DNA of 64,000 nt from Pseudogemmobacter hezensis (GTDB lineage: Bacteria > Pseudomonadota > Alphaproteobacteria > Rhodobacterales > Rhodobacteraceae): NCBI RefSeq assembly GCF_013155295.1, contig NZ_JABJXT010000018.1, positions 1 through 64,000 of the forward strand, in the 5' to 3' direction. Under the pieces are notes generated by a model that made no database searches, was not told where the DNA came from, and worked only from the letters and a program-made list of their open reading frames with translations. The position numbers were made by a program, and so were the translations under genes. This document shows positions 36,889-45,808 of the stretch, piece by piece; the stretch's first letter is position 1; every line of letters begins with the position of its first letter.

Positions 36889-38238
36889 TTATCCTTTGCT
36901 TTTCGCAGCTTTGATGGCGCGCAGCTTTTCGAACAGCTTCACCGCCAGCCCGGGCTTTACCACCTGTTTCGCACGGCCAAGCGCCACCGCGCCCGCAGGG
37001 ACATCCTCGGTGATCACCGAGCCAGAGCCGGTCAGCGCATCATCGCCCACCGCCACAGGTGCCACCAGCATGGTATCCGAGCCGATAAAGGCGCGTTTGC
37101 CGATCGTGGTGCGATGCTTCATCACCCCGTCATAATTGCAGGTGACGGTGCCCGCGCCGATATTGGTGAACTCGCCCACATCGGCATCGCCGATATAGGT
37201 CAGATGGCCGACCTTCACGCCCTCATCGAGAATCGCATTCTTGATCTCGACGAAATTGCCGACATGGACATCCTCGGCCAGCTCGGCCCCGGGGCGCAGC
37301 CGCGCGAAAGGCCCGACATCGGCCCCACGCGAGACATGGCAGCCCTCCAGATGGCAAAAGCCCTTGATCTCGGCCCCGGATTCGATGGTGACGCCCGGCC
37401 CGAACAGCACATTCGGGCCGATGATCGCGTCGCGCCCGATCACCGTATCCAGCGCCAGGAATACCGTTTCCGGCGCGGTCAGGGTGACGCCATCCGAAAG
37501 CAGCTCTGCCCGGGCGCGGGTCTGGAAGGCGGCCTCGGCCCCGGCCAGCTCGGCGCGGGTATTGACGCCCAGCGTCTCTTCCTCGGCGCAGCGCACCACG
37601 GTTGCGGAAAGGCCTGCGGCACGGGCAAGGCCCACGACATCGGTCAGGTAGTATTCTCCGGCGGCATTTTCATTGCCAACGGCGGCGATCAGCGAAAACA
37701 GTTCTTTCGCAGAGGCGCAGATAACACCGGAATTGCAAAGCGTTACGGCGCGTTCTTCATCTGATGCGTCGCGATATTCGACGATCCGTTCCAGCCGGTC
37801 GCCATCGGTGATCAGCCGGCCATAGCGGCCCGGATCGCGGGCCTCAAAGCCCAGCACCACCACCGCATGCGACCTGCGCGCCTCAAGCATCGCCTCAAGC
37901 GTTTCGGGGCGGATAAAGGGGGTGTCGCCATAAAGCACGATCACATCGCCTGGCTGATCGGCCAGCAGGGCGCGGGCCTGATCGACGGCATGGGCGGTGC
38001 CGCTTTGCGTCTCCTGGCGCACGATTTCCGCCTCGGGGTCATAGCTTTGCGCCGAGGCCGCGACCAGGTCGCCGCCATGGCCGACGACGACCACGGTTTT
38101 CGCGGGCGAAAGCGCCGCGCCCGCCCGCATCGCATGATGCAAAAGCGGCGCAGCTGCGACTTTGTGAAGGACCTTCGGAAGGTCTGAATTCATACGCGAG
38201 CCCTGGCCTGCAGCCAGGATGATGAGCGAGACCTGCAT
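36889..38238 (-). CDS. glmU: Bifunctional GlmU: GlcN-1-P acetyltransferase / UDP-GlcNAc pyrophosphorylase
   Basis: Two domains in 449 residues. The N-terminal uridyltransferase carries LAAGQGSRMNSDLPKVLHKV and VLYGDTPFI. The C-terminal left-handed beta-helix carries hexapeptide repeats with KGFCHLEGCHVSRGADVGPF, NFVEIKNAI, YIGDADVGEFTNIGAGTVTC and NYDGVMKHRT. It supplies UDP-GlcNAc to the wall and forms an operon with glmS. Start and length are normal. Confidence 0.97.
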   Translation of the reverse strand: MQVSLIILAAGQGSRMNSDLPKVLHKVAAAPLLHHAMRAGAALSPAKTVVVVGHGGDLVAASAQSYDPEAEIVRQETQSGTAHAVDQARALLADQPGDVIVLYGDTPFIRPETLEAMLEARRSHAVVVLGFEARDPGRYGRLITDGDRLERIVEYRDASDEERAVTLCNSGVICASAKELFSLIAAVGNENAAGEYYLTDVVGLARAAGLSATVVRCAEEETLGVNTRAELAGAEAAFQTRARAELLSDGVTLTAPETVFLALDTVIGRDAIIGPNVLFGPGVTIESGAEIKGFCHLEGCHVSRGADVGPFARLRPGAELAEDVHVGNFVEIKNAILDEGVKVGHLTYIGDADVGEFTNIGAGTVTCNYDGVMKHRTTIGKRAFIGSDTMLVAPVAVGDDALTGSGSVITEDVPAGAVALGRAKQVVKPGLAVKLFEKLRAIKAAKSKG

Positions 38239-38323
38239 TCTGCCCCTTCCTTTTGTGTTGCCGCCGTTCTACCGAAGCCTTGCGGGGCCGCCAAGGGGGG
38301 CGGCGGTCACAGAGGATTTCGCC

Positions 38324-39067
38324 ATGTTGCAAAATGATGCGCCCGGCAATTCAGCGCCCAATGCACAGCAAGATGCCACGGTTCCCGGCATGGCCCGCCC
38401 CGGCGATTGCGTGGTTTTTGACCTGGATGGCACGCTGGCCGATACCAGCGCCGATCTGCTGGCGGCGGCCAATGCCTGTTTCATAGAAATGGGCGAAGAA
38501 CCGCCGCTGGATGCGGGCGACAGCCTGACCGCATTCCATGGCGGCAGGGCGATGCTGCGGCTGGGGTTCTCGCGCCTTGGGCGTGAGGTTCCCGAAGGCG
38601 CAGACCTCGAACGCTGGTATCCCGAGCTGTTGCGCCATTACCGCGCCGCGATTGCGGTGCACAGCCGTCTTTATCCCGGCGCGGTCGATGCGATCCTTGC
38701 GCTGAAATCGCGCGGCTACCGCGTGGCCGTTTGCACCAATAAGCCCGCCGCTCTGGCCGAGGATCTGCTGCGCGAACTGGGGGTGCGAGGGCTCTTTGAC
38801 GCGATGGTCGGCGCTGATACGCTGCCCGTGCGCAAGCCCGACCCCGCGCCTTATCTGCTGGCGGTGCGTCAGGCGGGGGGGGATGCGGCACGCTCGCTGC
38901 TGATCGGCGATACCGAGACCGATCTTCTGACGTCGCGGGCGGTGGGTGTGGCCTCGGTTCTGGTGACCTTCGGCCCTGAGGGTGAGGGGATCGCCCGCCT
39001 GCAGCCCGATGCGCTGCTGCACAGCTATCCGGTGCTGCCCGATCTGGTGGCGCAGCTGCTGGCCTGA
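38324..39067 (+). CDS. gph: HAD phosphatase, phosphoglycolate phosphatase type
   Basis: A 247-residue HAD-superfamily protein: motif I VVFDLDGTLADTSADLLAA, motif II VAVCTNKPAAL, the DTLPVRKPDPAPYLLAV Lys region, and motif IV LLIGDTETDLLTSRAVGVAS. It likely removes phosphate from 2-phosphoglycolate produced by DNA repair or Rubisco, though the family has broad specificity. There is an unusual N-terminal extension of about 25 residues before the first strand; a later start (MARPGDCVVF) would remove it but has a poorer ribosome site than the GAGGATTTC before 38324. Confidence 0.8.
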   Translation: MLQNDAPGNSAPNAQQDATVPGMARPGDCVVFDLDGTLADTSADLLAAANACFIEMGEEPPLDAGDSLTAFHGGRAMLRLGFSRLGREVPEGADLERWYPELLRHYRAAIAVHSRLYPGAVDAILALKSRGYRVAVCTNKPAALAEDLLRELGVRGLFDAMVGADTLPVRKPDPAPYLLAVRQAGGDAARSLLIGDTETDLLTSRAVGVASVLVTFGPEGEGIARLQPDALLHSYPVLPDLVAQLLA

Positions 39068-39127
39068 GCGAGCCTTCCACCGCTGTGCCGGCTTGCAAGG
39101 CGCGGGGGCTGCGGGCAAAAGAGGGCT

Positions 39128-40726
39128 ATGGATATGTTTGAAGACAGCAACCCGGCCCCCGGCCCCGGCAACAATCCCGAATTCACCGTCTCGGAACTTT
39201 CGGGCGCGGTCAAACGGGTGATCGAGGGCGAGTTCGGCCTTGTCCGGGTGCGCGGCGAGATCGGTCGCGTCTCGCGCCCGGCCTCAGGGCATCTTTACTA
39301 TGATCTGAAGGATGACCGTTCGGTCATCGCGGCGATCACCTGGAAGGGCCAGGCGGGTCGCCTGTCCGTGCGCCCCGAAGAGGGGATGGAGGTCGTGGCC
39401 ACCGGGCGGATGACCACCTTCCCGGGCCAGTCGAAATATCAGCTGGTCATCGACGATCTGGCACCTGCAGGGGCGGGTGCGCTGATGGCGATGCTGGAGA
39501 AACGCCGCGCCATGCTGCAGGCCGAGGGGCTGTTTGACCCCGCCCGCAAAAAGCCGATCCCCTGGCTGCCAAAGGTGATCGGGGTGGTGACCTCGCCCTC
39601 GGGCGCGGTGATCCGTGACATTTTGCACCGTCTGCGCGACCGCTTTCCGCGCCATGTGCTGATCTGGCCGGTGGCGGTGCAGGGCGAGAAATGCGCCCCC
39701 GAGGTTGCGGCGGCGATCCGGGGCTTCAACGCCATTCAGCCGGGCGGCCCGATTCCGCGCCCGGATCTGCTGATCGTGGCGCGGGGCGGTGGCTCGCTGG
39801 AGGATCTCTGGGGCTTCAACGAAGAGATCGTGGTGCGGGCGGCGGCGGAAAGCCGGATCCCGCTGATCTCGGCGGTGGGGCATGAAACCGATACCACGCT
39901 GATCGACTTCGCGGCCGATCTGCGTGCGCCGACGCCGACCGCGGCGGCCGAGCTGGCGGTTCCGGTGCGCCTTGAGCTGCTGGCGGCGCTGGATGCGCTT
40001 TCGGGGCGGCTTTTGCATGGGGTGGCGCAGGTCGCCAGCCGCAGGCGGCAGCGCTTTGCCGATCTGTCCAGGGCATTGCCACGCCCCGAGGCGCTGACCG
40101 GGCTGGCAAGCCAGCGGCTGGATCACGCGGTTGCGCGTTTGCAGGCGGCGCTTGGGCTGGGGCTGATGCGCAGGCGCGGCGATTTTGCGCGTGCGGCGGG
40201 GCGGATGCAGCCCGCGCTGCTGGCGGGGCTGTTGCGTGAACGCCAGGGCCAGATCACCGCCCGGGGCGAGGCGCTGGCCGCAAGGCTGCAGCGCCGCCTT
40301 GACCGCGCCGAGGCGCAATATGAGCGCTGGTCCTCGCGGCTGGAGCCCGCTTTGGCGCGGCTGACCGGGGATGCGTCGCGGCGTATCGCGGCCGATCACG
40401 AACGTCTGCAACAGCTGTCAGCGCGGCTGGATCTGCTGCCCGTGCAAAGGCTTTCGCGCCTGAATGAATCGCTGTCGCGGCTGGACCGGATGCGCGAAAG
40501 CCTTGGCTATGCGCAGACGCTGCAACGCGGCTTTGCAGTGGTGCGCGGCGATGGCCATGTGCTGACCGATACCGCCGCTGCGGCAAAGGCCCATAGTCTT
40601 GAGATCGAATTTGCCGATGGCCGCCTGACGGTCGGCGGCAAAGCGGCCCCGGCCCGCAAGGCAGGCACTGGCCCGGCCTCTGATGGGCCGCCCCCGCAGG
40701 GCGGAAGTCAGGGCAGTCTGTTCTGA
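39128..40726 (+). CDS. xseA: Exodeoxyribonuclease VII large subunit
   Basis: Degrades single-stranded DNA with XseB. The 532-residue protein has the N-terminal OB fold (FTVSELSGAVKRVIEGEFG, VRGEIGRVSRPASGHLYYDL), the catalytic region VIGVVTSPSGAVIRDILHRL, RGGGSLEDLWGFNEE, AVGHETDTTLIDFAADLRAP, a long Arg-rich coiled-coil middle (about 290–460), and the C-terminal LQRGFAVVRGDG. The last 30 residues are a Pro/Gly-rich tail. The xseB partner is not adjacent. Confidence 0.95.
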   Translation: MDMFEDSNPAPGPGNNPEFTVSELSGAVKRVIEGEFGLVRVRGEIGRVSRPASGHLYYDLKDDRSVIAAITWKGQAGRLSVRPEEGMEVVATGRMTTFPGQSKYQLVIDDLAPAGAGALMAMLEKRRAMLQAEGLFDPARKKPIPWLPKVIGVVTSPSGAVIRDILHRLRDRFPRHVLIWPVAVQGEKCAPEVAAAIRGFNAIQPGGPIPRPDLLIVARGGGSLEDLWGFNEEIVVRAAAESRIPLISAVGHETDTTLIDFAADLRAPTPTAAAELAVPVRLELLAALDALSGRLLHGVAQVASRRRQRFADLSRALPRPEALTGLASQRLDHAVARLQAALGLGLMRRRGDFARAAGRMQPALLAGLLRERQGQITARGEALAARLQRRLDRAEAQYERWSSRLEPALARLTGDASRRIAADHERLQQLSARLDLLPVQRLSRLNESLSRLDRMRESLGYAQTLQRGFAVVRGDGHVLTDTAAAAKAHSLEIEFADGRLTVGGKAAPARKAGTGPASDGPPPQGGSQGSLF

Positions 40727-40730
40727 TCGC

Positions 40731-40770
40731 CCAGTCTGATCGCCCTGTCTGGCCGCCAGTCTGAGCGCCC
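40731..40770. repeat. Degenerate short repeats after xseA
   Basis: Imperfect copies of agtctgatcgccctg follow one another immediately after the xseA stop. No hairpin with a T-run is seen. Confidence 0.6.
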
Positions 40771-40842
40771 TGGTTGCAGCGCAGATTTCACCGCTTAAAT
40801 CTGGCCCTGCAGAGAACGAACCCGGCGTAATCCGGGCAGCGC

Positions 40843-41406
40843 TTAGCTGCCCAGATAGGTCTCGCAGGTGACAAGGCCTTTGGCGGGGTAAAGCAGGATC
40901 GGCGTGAACTGCTCCATCCCTTCGTAAAAGCCCAGGATCCAGTCTTTGCGGTCGTAATAGGTCCAGCAATCGGGCGCGTCGGGCTGATCTTCATAGTGAA
41001 AGCAGATCTGCTCGCCGACCTGTTCCCAGGTGCCATGCATGCATTTATTCGCGTCGCGCCAGATCACCCGACGGCCTGACAGGAAGGTCTCAATCCCGTA
41101 AAGGCCTGTCGTTCCGTGATAGGTGTCAAAGGTCTTGCCACGGGTCAGCGCGTCCAGCTCTTCGGCGGTCAGAGGCGATTCCGCCGGATCACGGCTGAGA
41201 TCGGTGGCCGAGGGCATGCCGCCGGGCGGATAATCGCCAGCCTCTGGCTGCACATAGGTATTGTCCGTTTCGGGGGTATTGTCGGTTTCGGGGATATTAC
41301 CCGTTTCGGCGAAAGCCGGGCCCGCATGGATCAGCCCCAGGCCGATCAGCCCAAATCCCAGCGTCACTGCGGCAGCCCTAAGGCGGTCAGTCATGGCTTC
41401 AGGCAT
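40843..41406 (-). CDS. Secreted cysteine-containing protein, paralogue B
   Basis: A 187-residue exported protein: signal peptide (about MPEAMTDRLRAAAVTLGFG to AGPAFA), a repeat linker (ETGNIPETDNTPETDN), then a ~110-residue domain. The domain includes AEELDALTRGKTFDTYHG, YGIETFLSGRRVIWRDANKC, HGTWEQVGEQICFHYED and CWTYYDRKDW, with four or five Cys likely in disulfides. It is clearly homologous to the gene just upstream. The start codon lies 1 bp after the partner's stop, so the two are co-translated. I do not recognise a named family. Confidence 0.7.
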   Translation of the reverse strand: MPEAMTDRLRAAAVTLGFGLIGLGLIHAGPAFAETGNIPETDNTPETDNTYVQPEAGDYPPGGMPSATDLSRDPAESPLTAEELDALTRGKTFDTYHGTTGLYGIETFLSGRRVIWRDANKCMHGTWEQVGEQICFHYEDQPDAPDCWTYYDRKDWILGFYEGMEQFTPILLYPAKGLVTCETYLGS

Positions 41407-41407
41407 A

Positions 41408-41920
41408 TCAGGCTCCGACGTCCGGGGCGGGGCAGTCCAGCCCTTCGGCTGTCTCATCGATTGCGACGATATCCTGGCCGGGGAAGGCGAATTCGGCAAG
41501 GGCGGTCAGCCCCCCGTCTTTCATCGTAAAGACCCAGCAATGTTCGCCCGGAGAGTATTCATAGGCAAAGCAGATATAAGAGCCGCGCTGATACCAGCGG
41601 CCATACTGGCATTCCTCGGGGGCGGTTTTCCAGCGCACCCGGCGATCTTCCATATATTCCTCGATGCCGTAGACCTGGCCATATTGCGACCAGGTCAGGG
41701 TTTTGCCGGTGACATAGGCGTCAAACTCGGCCAGCGACATAGCCGATGTATCAGACTGGGGTGCATCAGACTGGAGTGTCCCGGATCGCGGCGCGTCTGA
41801 CTGCGGGGCACTGGGGGGCGGCAAATCAGGCTCTGCCTGCGCGGTCTGCGCCAGGGCTGTGAAGGGCAGCGCCTGGATCAGCATCGCCGCAGACAGCGCG
41901 GCGCAGAGGGAAAATCGCAT
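41408..41920 (-). CDS. Secreted cysteine-containing protein, paralogue A
   Basis: A 170-residue exported protein: signal peptide MRFSLCAALSAAMLIQALPF to TALAQ, then a repetitive Ser/Asp/Pro linker (PQSDAPRSGTLQSDAPQSD). The domain shares its order of motifs with paralogue B: AEFDAYVTGKTLTWSQYGQ, YGIEEYMEDRRVRW, C..G.W.....ICFAYEY and HCWVF. The shared YGIE-(R/K)-R-W-C-ICF-CW pattern suggests one fold stabilised by disulfides. The upstream part of the open frame (to 42016) has no family character and overlaps the intergenic region. Confidence 0.7.
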   Translation of the reverse strand: MRFSLCAALSAAMLIQALPFTALAQTAQAEPDLPPPSAPQSDAPRSGTLQSDAPQSDTSAMSLAEFDAYVTGKTLTWSQYGQVYGIEEYMEDRRVRWKTAPEECQYGRWYQRGSYICFAYEYSPGEHCWVFTMKDGGLTALAEFAFPGQDIVAIDETAEGLDCPAPDVGA

Positions 41921-42023
41921 CGTAACTCCGGTAAGCGGTTCGGGGCGCGGTGGCGCTGGCAAGAGGGGTCTTGCCGCAAACCTGGCAGAGTGCCCCCGGG
42001 ATTTCCAGTCTGGCATTCGCTAC

Positions 42024-43256
42024 TCAGGGATTGCGCTTTTCGACGTCGTGCCAGCGTTTGAGGTGGGGGCGGATGGCGCGGCGCCAGGTTCGCGGCAGGA
42101 AGGCCAGGCTGCAGGCAAGCGGCAGCGGCCAGGGCAGGCGCGGGGCCTCATCAGGCAGGCGCAGCGCGGGGTAGGGGCGCGACGGGTGCATATGGTGGTC
42201 GGAATGGCGCGGCGCATTCAGCATCATCGCCGATGAAAACCAATGCGCGGTGTTCCAGCTGTGGCGGGCGCTGACCGGCTCTGGTCGGCCATCTGGGCGC
42301 AGGCGGCGGCGCAGCCCGTAATGCTGCACATAATCAGAAACCAGCACCTGCATCTGCGCATGCAGCGCCAGCAGCACCCAGGTCGCCGCGCCAAAGGGGC
42401 CTGCCACCGCCATGCCCATAGAAAGCGAAATCACCGCGCCGATCGCATAGATCAGATAGGGGTGCAGGCCCTGGTGTTTCCTCTGGCCCTGACGCTTCGC
42501 CTTACCCGGACCATTCGCGCCAGCCTCGCGCAAAGCATTCTGCCGCGCACGCTCGCGCAATTCATCCTCGGCCTGCCAGCCCTGCAGAAATGAGCCGATC
42601 CAGGCGCGGGGGGCGAAATGGTAAAAGCTTTCGCCCTCGCGGGCCGAGTTCGGATCCTGGTCGGTGGCAACAAAGCGGTGATGCACCAGCCGATGCGCCG
42701 AGGCATGCTGGCCAAAGAGGATCGCGCCATAAAAGGCCCGTCCCAGCCGGAACAGCACCCGGTTGCTGCGGTGGATCAGCTCATGCGCGGCCGGATGCCC
42801 GACCTGGCCCAGCCAGAAGCCCGCACCGAAAAACAGCAGCACCCGCTGGCCGGTGGACAGGCCTGACGCCCCTGCAATCGCCCAGACCGCGACAGGCAGC
42901 AGCACCAGGGCCGAGACGCCGATGGCCGCCAGCAAAATATCCGCCCCGGGAAATTCCTGACCGTCCTCGCCATGGCCAGCCACATGCGGGATCAGCTGAT
43001 CCAGGATCAGTGACAATACCGCCATGTAAAGAAAGCCCGCCCAGATCCAGGTGCCACCAAAAATCGCCCCCAGCAGCAAAAGCGGCACCGGGGTCATGGC
43101 GGCCAGCGCGAATGCGACCATAGGGATCGGCCCCGGATGCGCCTGCGGATCTGCCGCGGCATCGGCTTTGGTCGGGGGCGGGCTGCCCGTGCCTGGCCGG
43201 TCTTCGGCTGGCCCTTCGTCGGGATCGGCTGGGTATTCGGGGAAGAGATCTGACAT
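42024..43256 (-). CDS. AlkB-family membrane di-iron hydroxylase (alkane 1-monooxygenase type)
   Basis: A 410-residue integral membrane protein with the histidine boxes of AlkB-type hydroxylases: HPAAHELIHRSNR, HASAHRLVHHRFVATDQDPN, DYVQHYGLRRR and NAPRHSDHHMHPSRPY. The last is close to the AlkB-specific LQRHSDHHA motif, separating it from ordinary fatty-acid desaturases. Several membrane segments lie at residues 45–140 and about 260–300. Substrate (alkane, fatty-acid or other chain) is not readable. No rubredoxin or reductase gene is adjacent. The start MSDLFPEYPADPDE is preferred; the frame upstream overlaps a promoter region. Confidence 0.85.
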   Translation of the reverse strand: MSDLFPEYPADPDEGPAEDRPGTGSPPPTKADAAADPQAHPGPIPMVAFALAAMTPVPLLLLGAIFGGTWIWAGFLYMAVLSLILDQLIPHVAGHGEDGQEFPGADILLAAIGVSALVLLPVAVWAIAGASGLSTGQRVLLFFGAGFWLGQVGHPAAHELIHRSNRVLFRLGRAFYGAILFGQHASAHRLVHHRFVATDQDPNSAREGESFYHFAPRAWIGSFLQGWQAEDELRERARQNALREAGANGPGKAKRQGQRKHQGLHPYLIYAIGAVISLSMGMAVAGPFGAATWVLLALHAQMQVLVSDYVQHYGLRRRLRPDGRPEPVSARHSWNTAHWFSSAMMLNAPRHSDHHMHPSRPYPALRLPDEAPRLPWPLPLACSLAFLPRTWRRAIRPHLKRWHDVEKRNP

Positions 43257-43448
43257 GATCGCCGAGGAAAGCACCAAATCATGGCAGGGAAAAGACCCCG
43301 CGATGTCGCAACCCACCCCGGAGCCTTTGGCGACAGCCTGTTCGGGGGGCAGGTTCAGGGGCAGGTTCAAGGGCCTGGCTGCGGCTGTGCCCTTTACTTC
43401 GCGGGTCAAAATGACCAGGTAAAATGAGCAAAGAAAAAAGGTCGCGCC

Positions 43449-44687
43449 ATGTCGTTGTTTCGCAAACTCAAGGATCGGCTGTTCCGCTCTTCCGACAAGA
43501 TCGGTGAGGGGCTGGATGCGCTGGTCCAGGAGGGATCAGAGCATGAGCTGGCAGATGATCTGGCTGTTGATCAGTCGGGTGATCAGTCGGGCGCTGGCCA
43601 GGCAGCTGCATCTGAGATTGCGGGCGATAAGCGCGAAGACCTGAGCCCCGCGCCACAACCAACCGGCAGCCGCGCAAGCACGCAGGCGGCCGTCGCCCCC
43701 GGCGCTACAGAGCCGGCCCCGGTTCCCGCGCCGAAAGTTGCGGCACCCGCTGTGGCTGCAGATACCTCTGCAGATGCAGGGGCGACAAATGCGGGGGCGG
43801 CAAAGCCTGGCCTGCTGGGGCGGCTTTTCGGGCGTTCGGATACGGCAGAGCCGCGCCGGGTGTTGGACGATCAGATGCTCGAAAGCCTCGAGGAATTGCT
43901 GATCCAGGCCGATCTCGGCGTCGATACCGCCGTGCGCGTCACTGCCAATATCGCCGAGGGGCGCTTTGGTCGCAAAGTCTCGACCCGCGAGCTGAAAGAG
44001 GCGCTGGCCAAAGAGGTTGCGCGGATCATGACCCCGGTGGCAAAGCCGCTGCCGCTTTATGCGAAACTGCCGCAGGTTGTGCTGGTGGTGGGCGTGAATG
44101 GCTCTGGCAAGACGACCACCATCGGCAAGCTGGCCAGCCAGTTCCGCGCGGCGGGCAAGAAGGTGGTGATTGCGGCAGGCGATACTTTCCGCGCTGCAGC
44201 CGTCGATCAGCTGAAGGTCTGGGGCGAGCGGGCGGGCGTGCCGGTTCTGACCGCGCCCGAGGGCTCTGACCCGGCAAGCCTTGCCTATGACGCGCTGACG
44301 AAAGCCCAGGCCGAGGGCGCGGATCTTCTGATGATCGACACCGCCGGGCGGCTGCAAAACCGCCAGGATCTGATGGAAGAGCTGGCCAAGATCGTCCGCG
44401 TCCTGAAGAAGAAAGATGAGACCGCGCCGCATAACACGCTTTTGGTGCTGGATGCGACGACCGGGCAGAATGCGGTGACCCAGGTCGATATTTTCCGCAA
44501 GATTGCCGATGTCTCGGGGCTGGTGATGACCAAGCTGGATGGCACCGCCAAGGGCGGCGTGCTGGTGGCGCTGGCCGATAAATTCGGCCTGCCGATCCAT
44601 GCGATCGGGGTGGGCGAGCAGATCGACGATCTTGCGCCCTTCGACCCCGATGATTTCGCCCGCGCCCTGGTCGGACTGGAAGAATGA
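43449..44687 (+). CDS. ftsY: Signal recognition particle receptor FtsY
   Basis: GTPase that docks SRP-ribosome complexes on the membrane. The 412-residue protein has a low-complexity acidic/Ala-rich N-terminal region (residues 15–120, with a VDQSGDQSG duplication), then the NG domain: LLIQADLGVDTAVRVTANIA, G1 GVNGSGKTTTIGKLA, DTFRAAAVDQLKVW, DTAGRLQNRQDLMEEL and TKLDGTAKGGVLVALAD. It is followed by a secreted protein and ispZ on the same strand. Confidence 0.97.
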   Translation: MSLFRKLKDRLFRSSDKIGEGLDALVQEGSEHELADDLAVDQSGDQSGAGQAAASEIAGDKREDLSPAPQPTGSRASTQAAVAPGATEPAPVPAPKVAAPAVAADTSADAGATNAGAAKPGLLGRLFGRSDTAEPRRVLDDQMLESLEELLIQADLGVDTAVRVTANIAEGRFGRKVSTRELKEALAKEVARIMTPVAKPLPLYAKLPQVVLVVGVNGSGKTTTIGKLASQFRAAGKKVVIAAGDTFRAAAVDQLKVWGERAGVPVLTAPEGSDPASLAYDALTKAQAEGADLLMIDTAGRLQNRQDLMEELAKIVRVLKKKDETAPHNTLLVLDATTGQNAVTQVDIFRKIADVSGLVMTKLDGTAKGGVLVALADKFGLPIHAIGVGEQIDDLAPFDPDDFARALVGLEE

Positions 44688-44741
44688 GCGCGGCCCTTAT
44701 GTAAACCCGGCCCTTTGTGGCCCCGCAGCGGTAGTGATGTG

Positions 44742-45716
44742 ATGTTTTTCAGAGTGCCCCGTTTCTGTCTGACGATGGCCGCAGCAGCGATGATCCTGCC
44801 TGCGGGCAATGCCATGGCGCAGGAGGTCTCGGCTCAGCGTTGCGAAAAAGCGCTGCGGGATCTGAGCGCCGAGCTGAAACGCAACGGCGCCACGCTGCGC
44901 GCGGTTTACGACGGGCAAAGCGGCGCCAGCTGCAGCTATCGTGATATCAGGATCGACGGCGGCTATCCGAAGGATCCAACTTTTGAAGCGGCGCGGATCA
45001 CCGTCGCGGGCAGCATTCTGGCCTGGAATGGCGAGGGCACTTTGCCCGGCAGCGACCTGATGCTAAGCGCCGAGGGCCTGCGGCTGATCCCCCGCGACAA
45101 TGACGCCCGCGCAGCGGCTTTGCAGCAGGCGCAGTCGCGGCTGGGCCCGCTGCGCCTGGATCTCAGCACCAGCTGGAACGCGGCGGCAAAGACGCTGCAG
45201 ATTGCTCGGCTTGATCTGGCCTCGTCTGAGATGTCGATCCTGCGGCTGGCGGCGGGGGTGAAGAATGTCGATCTCTCGACGCCCGGGGCCGCGCAGATGT
45301 CGCAGGTGGGCTTTGCGATCACCGATATGGATCTTGAGCTGAAGACCTTCGCCCTGGCTGAGACCGGCCTTTTGCCCATGATCTTTGGCGTGATGCCCGA
45401 GGCGCAGGGCGGTTCTGATCCGAACGCCGCGACCAAAAACATCACTGACAAAAAGCTGGCCTTGCGTGGCGAGATCAACAACCTGCCGGACGCGGCTTTC
45501 CCGCCCGCATCCGGTGCGGCGCTGGCGGCGTTTTTGTCTGACCTGCCCAATGCGCGTGGCAAGCTTTTGGTGAATTTCCGCTCGGGCAGCGGCTTTGGCC
45601 CGGTCAGGCTGGCGCGGTTTGCCCTGACTGGCCCGCCCGCAAATGTCAAAGAAGCCGCGCCGATCTTCGACGATACCCGTTTTGTGATCGAGTGGCGGCG
45701 CGGGGATCGCAGCTAA
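44742..45716 (+). CDS. Exported protein of unknown function
   Basis: A 324-residue protein with signal peptide (MFFRVPRFCLTMAAAAMILP to AMAQ) and two early Cys (RCEKAL and SCSYRDI) that probably form a disulfide. The body alternates beta-type strands (SDLMLSAEGLRLIP, NVDLSTPGAAQMSQVGFAIT, LLVNFRSGSGFGPVRLARF). I do not recognise the family. Its place between ftsY and ispZ is probably conserved among Rhodobacterales, suggesting an envelope role, but that is inference. Confidence 0.65.
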   Translation: MFFRVPRFCLTMAAAAMILPAGNAMAQEVSAQRCEKALRDLSAELKRNGATLRAVYDGQSGASCSYRDIRIDGGYPKDPTFEAARITVAGSILAWNGEGTLPGSDLMLSAEGLRLIPRDNDARAAALQQAQSRLGPLRLDLSTSWNAAAKTLQIARLDLASSEMSILRLAAGVKNVDLSTPGAAQMSQVGFAITDMDLELKTFALAETGLLPMIFGVMPEAQGGSDPNAATKNITDKKLALRGEINNLPDAAFPPASGAALAAFLSDLPNARGKLLVNFRSGSGFGPVRLARFALTGPPANVKEAAPIFDDTRFVIEWRRGDRS

Positions 45717-45808
45717 GCCGCGTCCTGGCCTGCCTCAGGTCTTGCCTATAGGTCTTGCCACCGCGGCCCGGGCGCGGCATGCCTTTGGCAGAAGAATGAA
45801 CGGAAGAG

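Noticed and set aside
36884-36889. glmS ribozyme
   Set aside because: glmU and glmS are only 4 bp apart; no room for the ribozyme, and it is not expected in this group.
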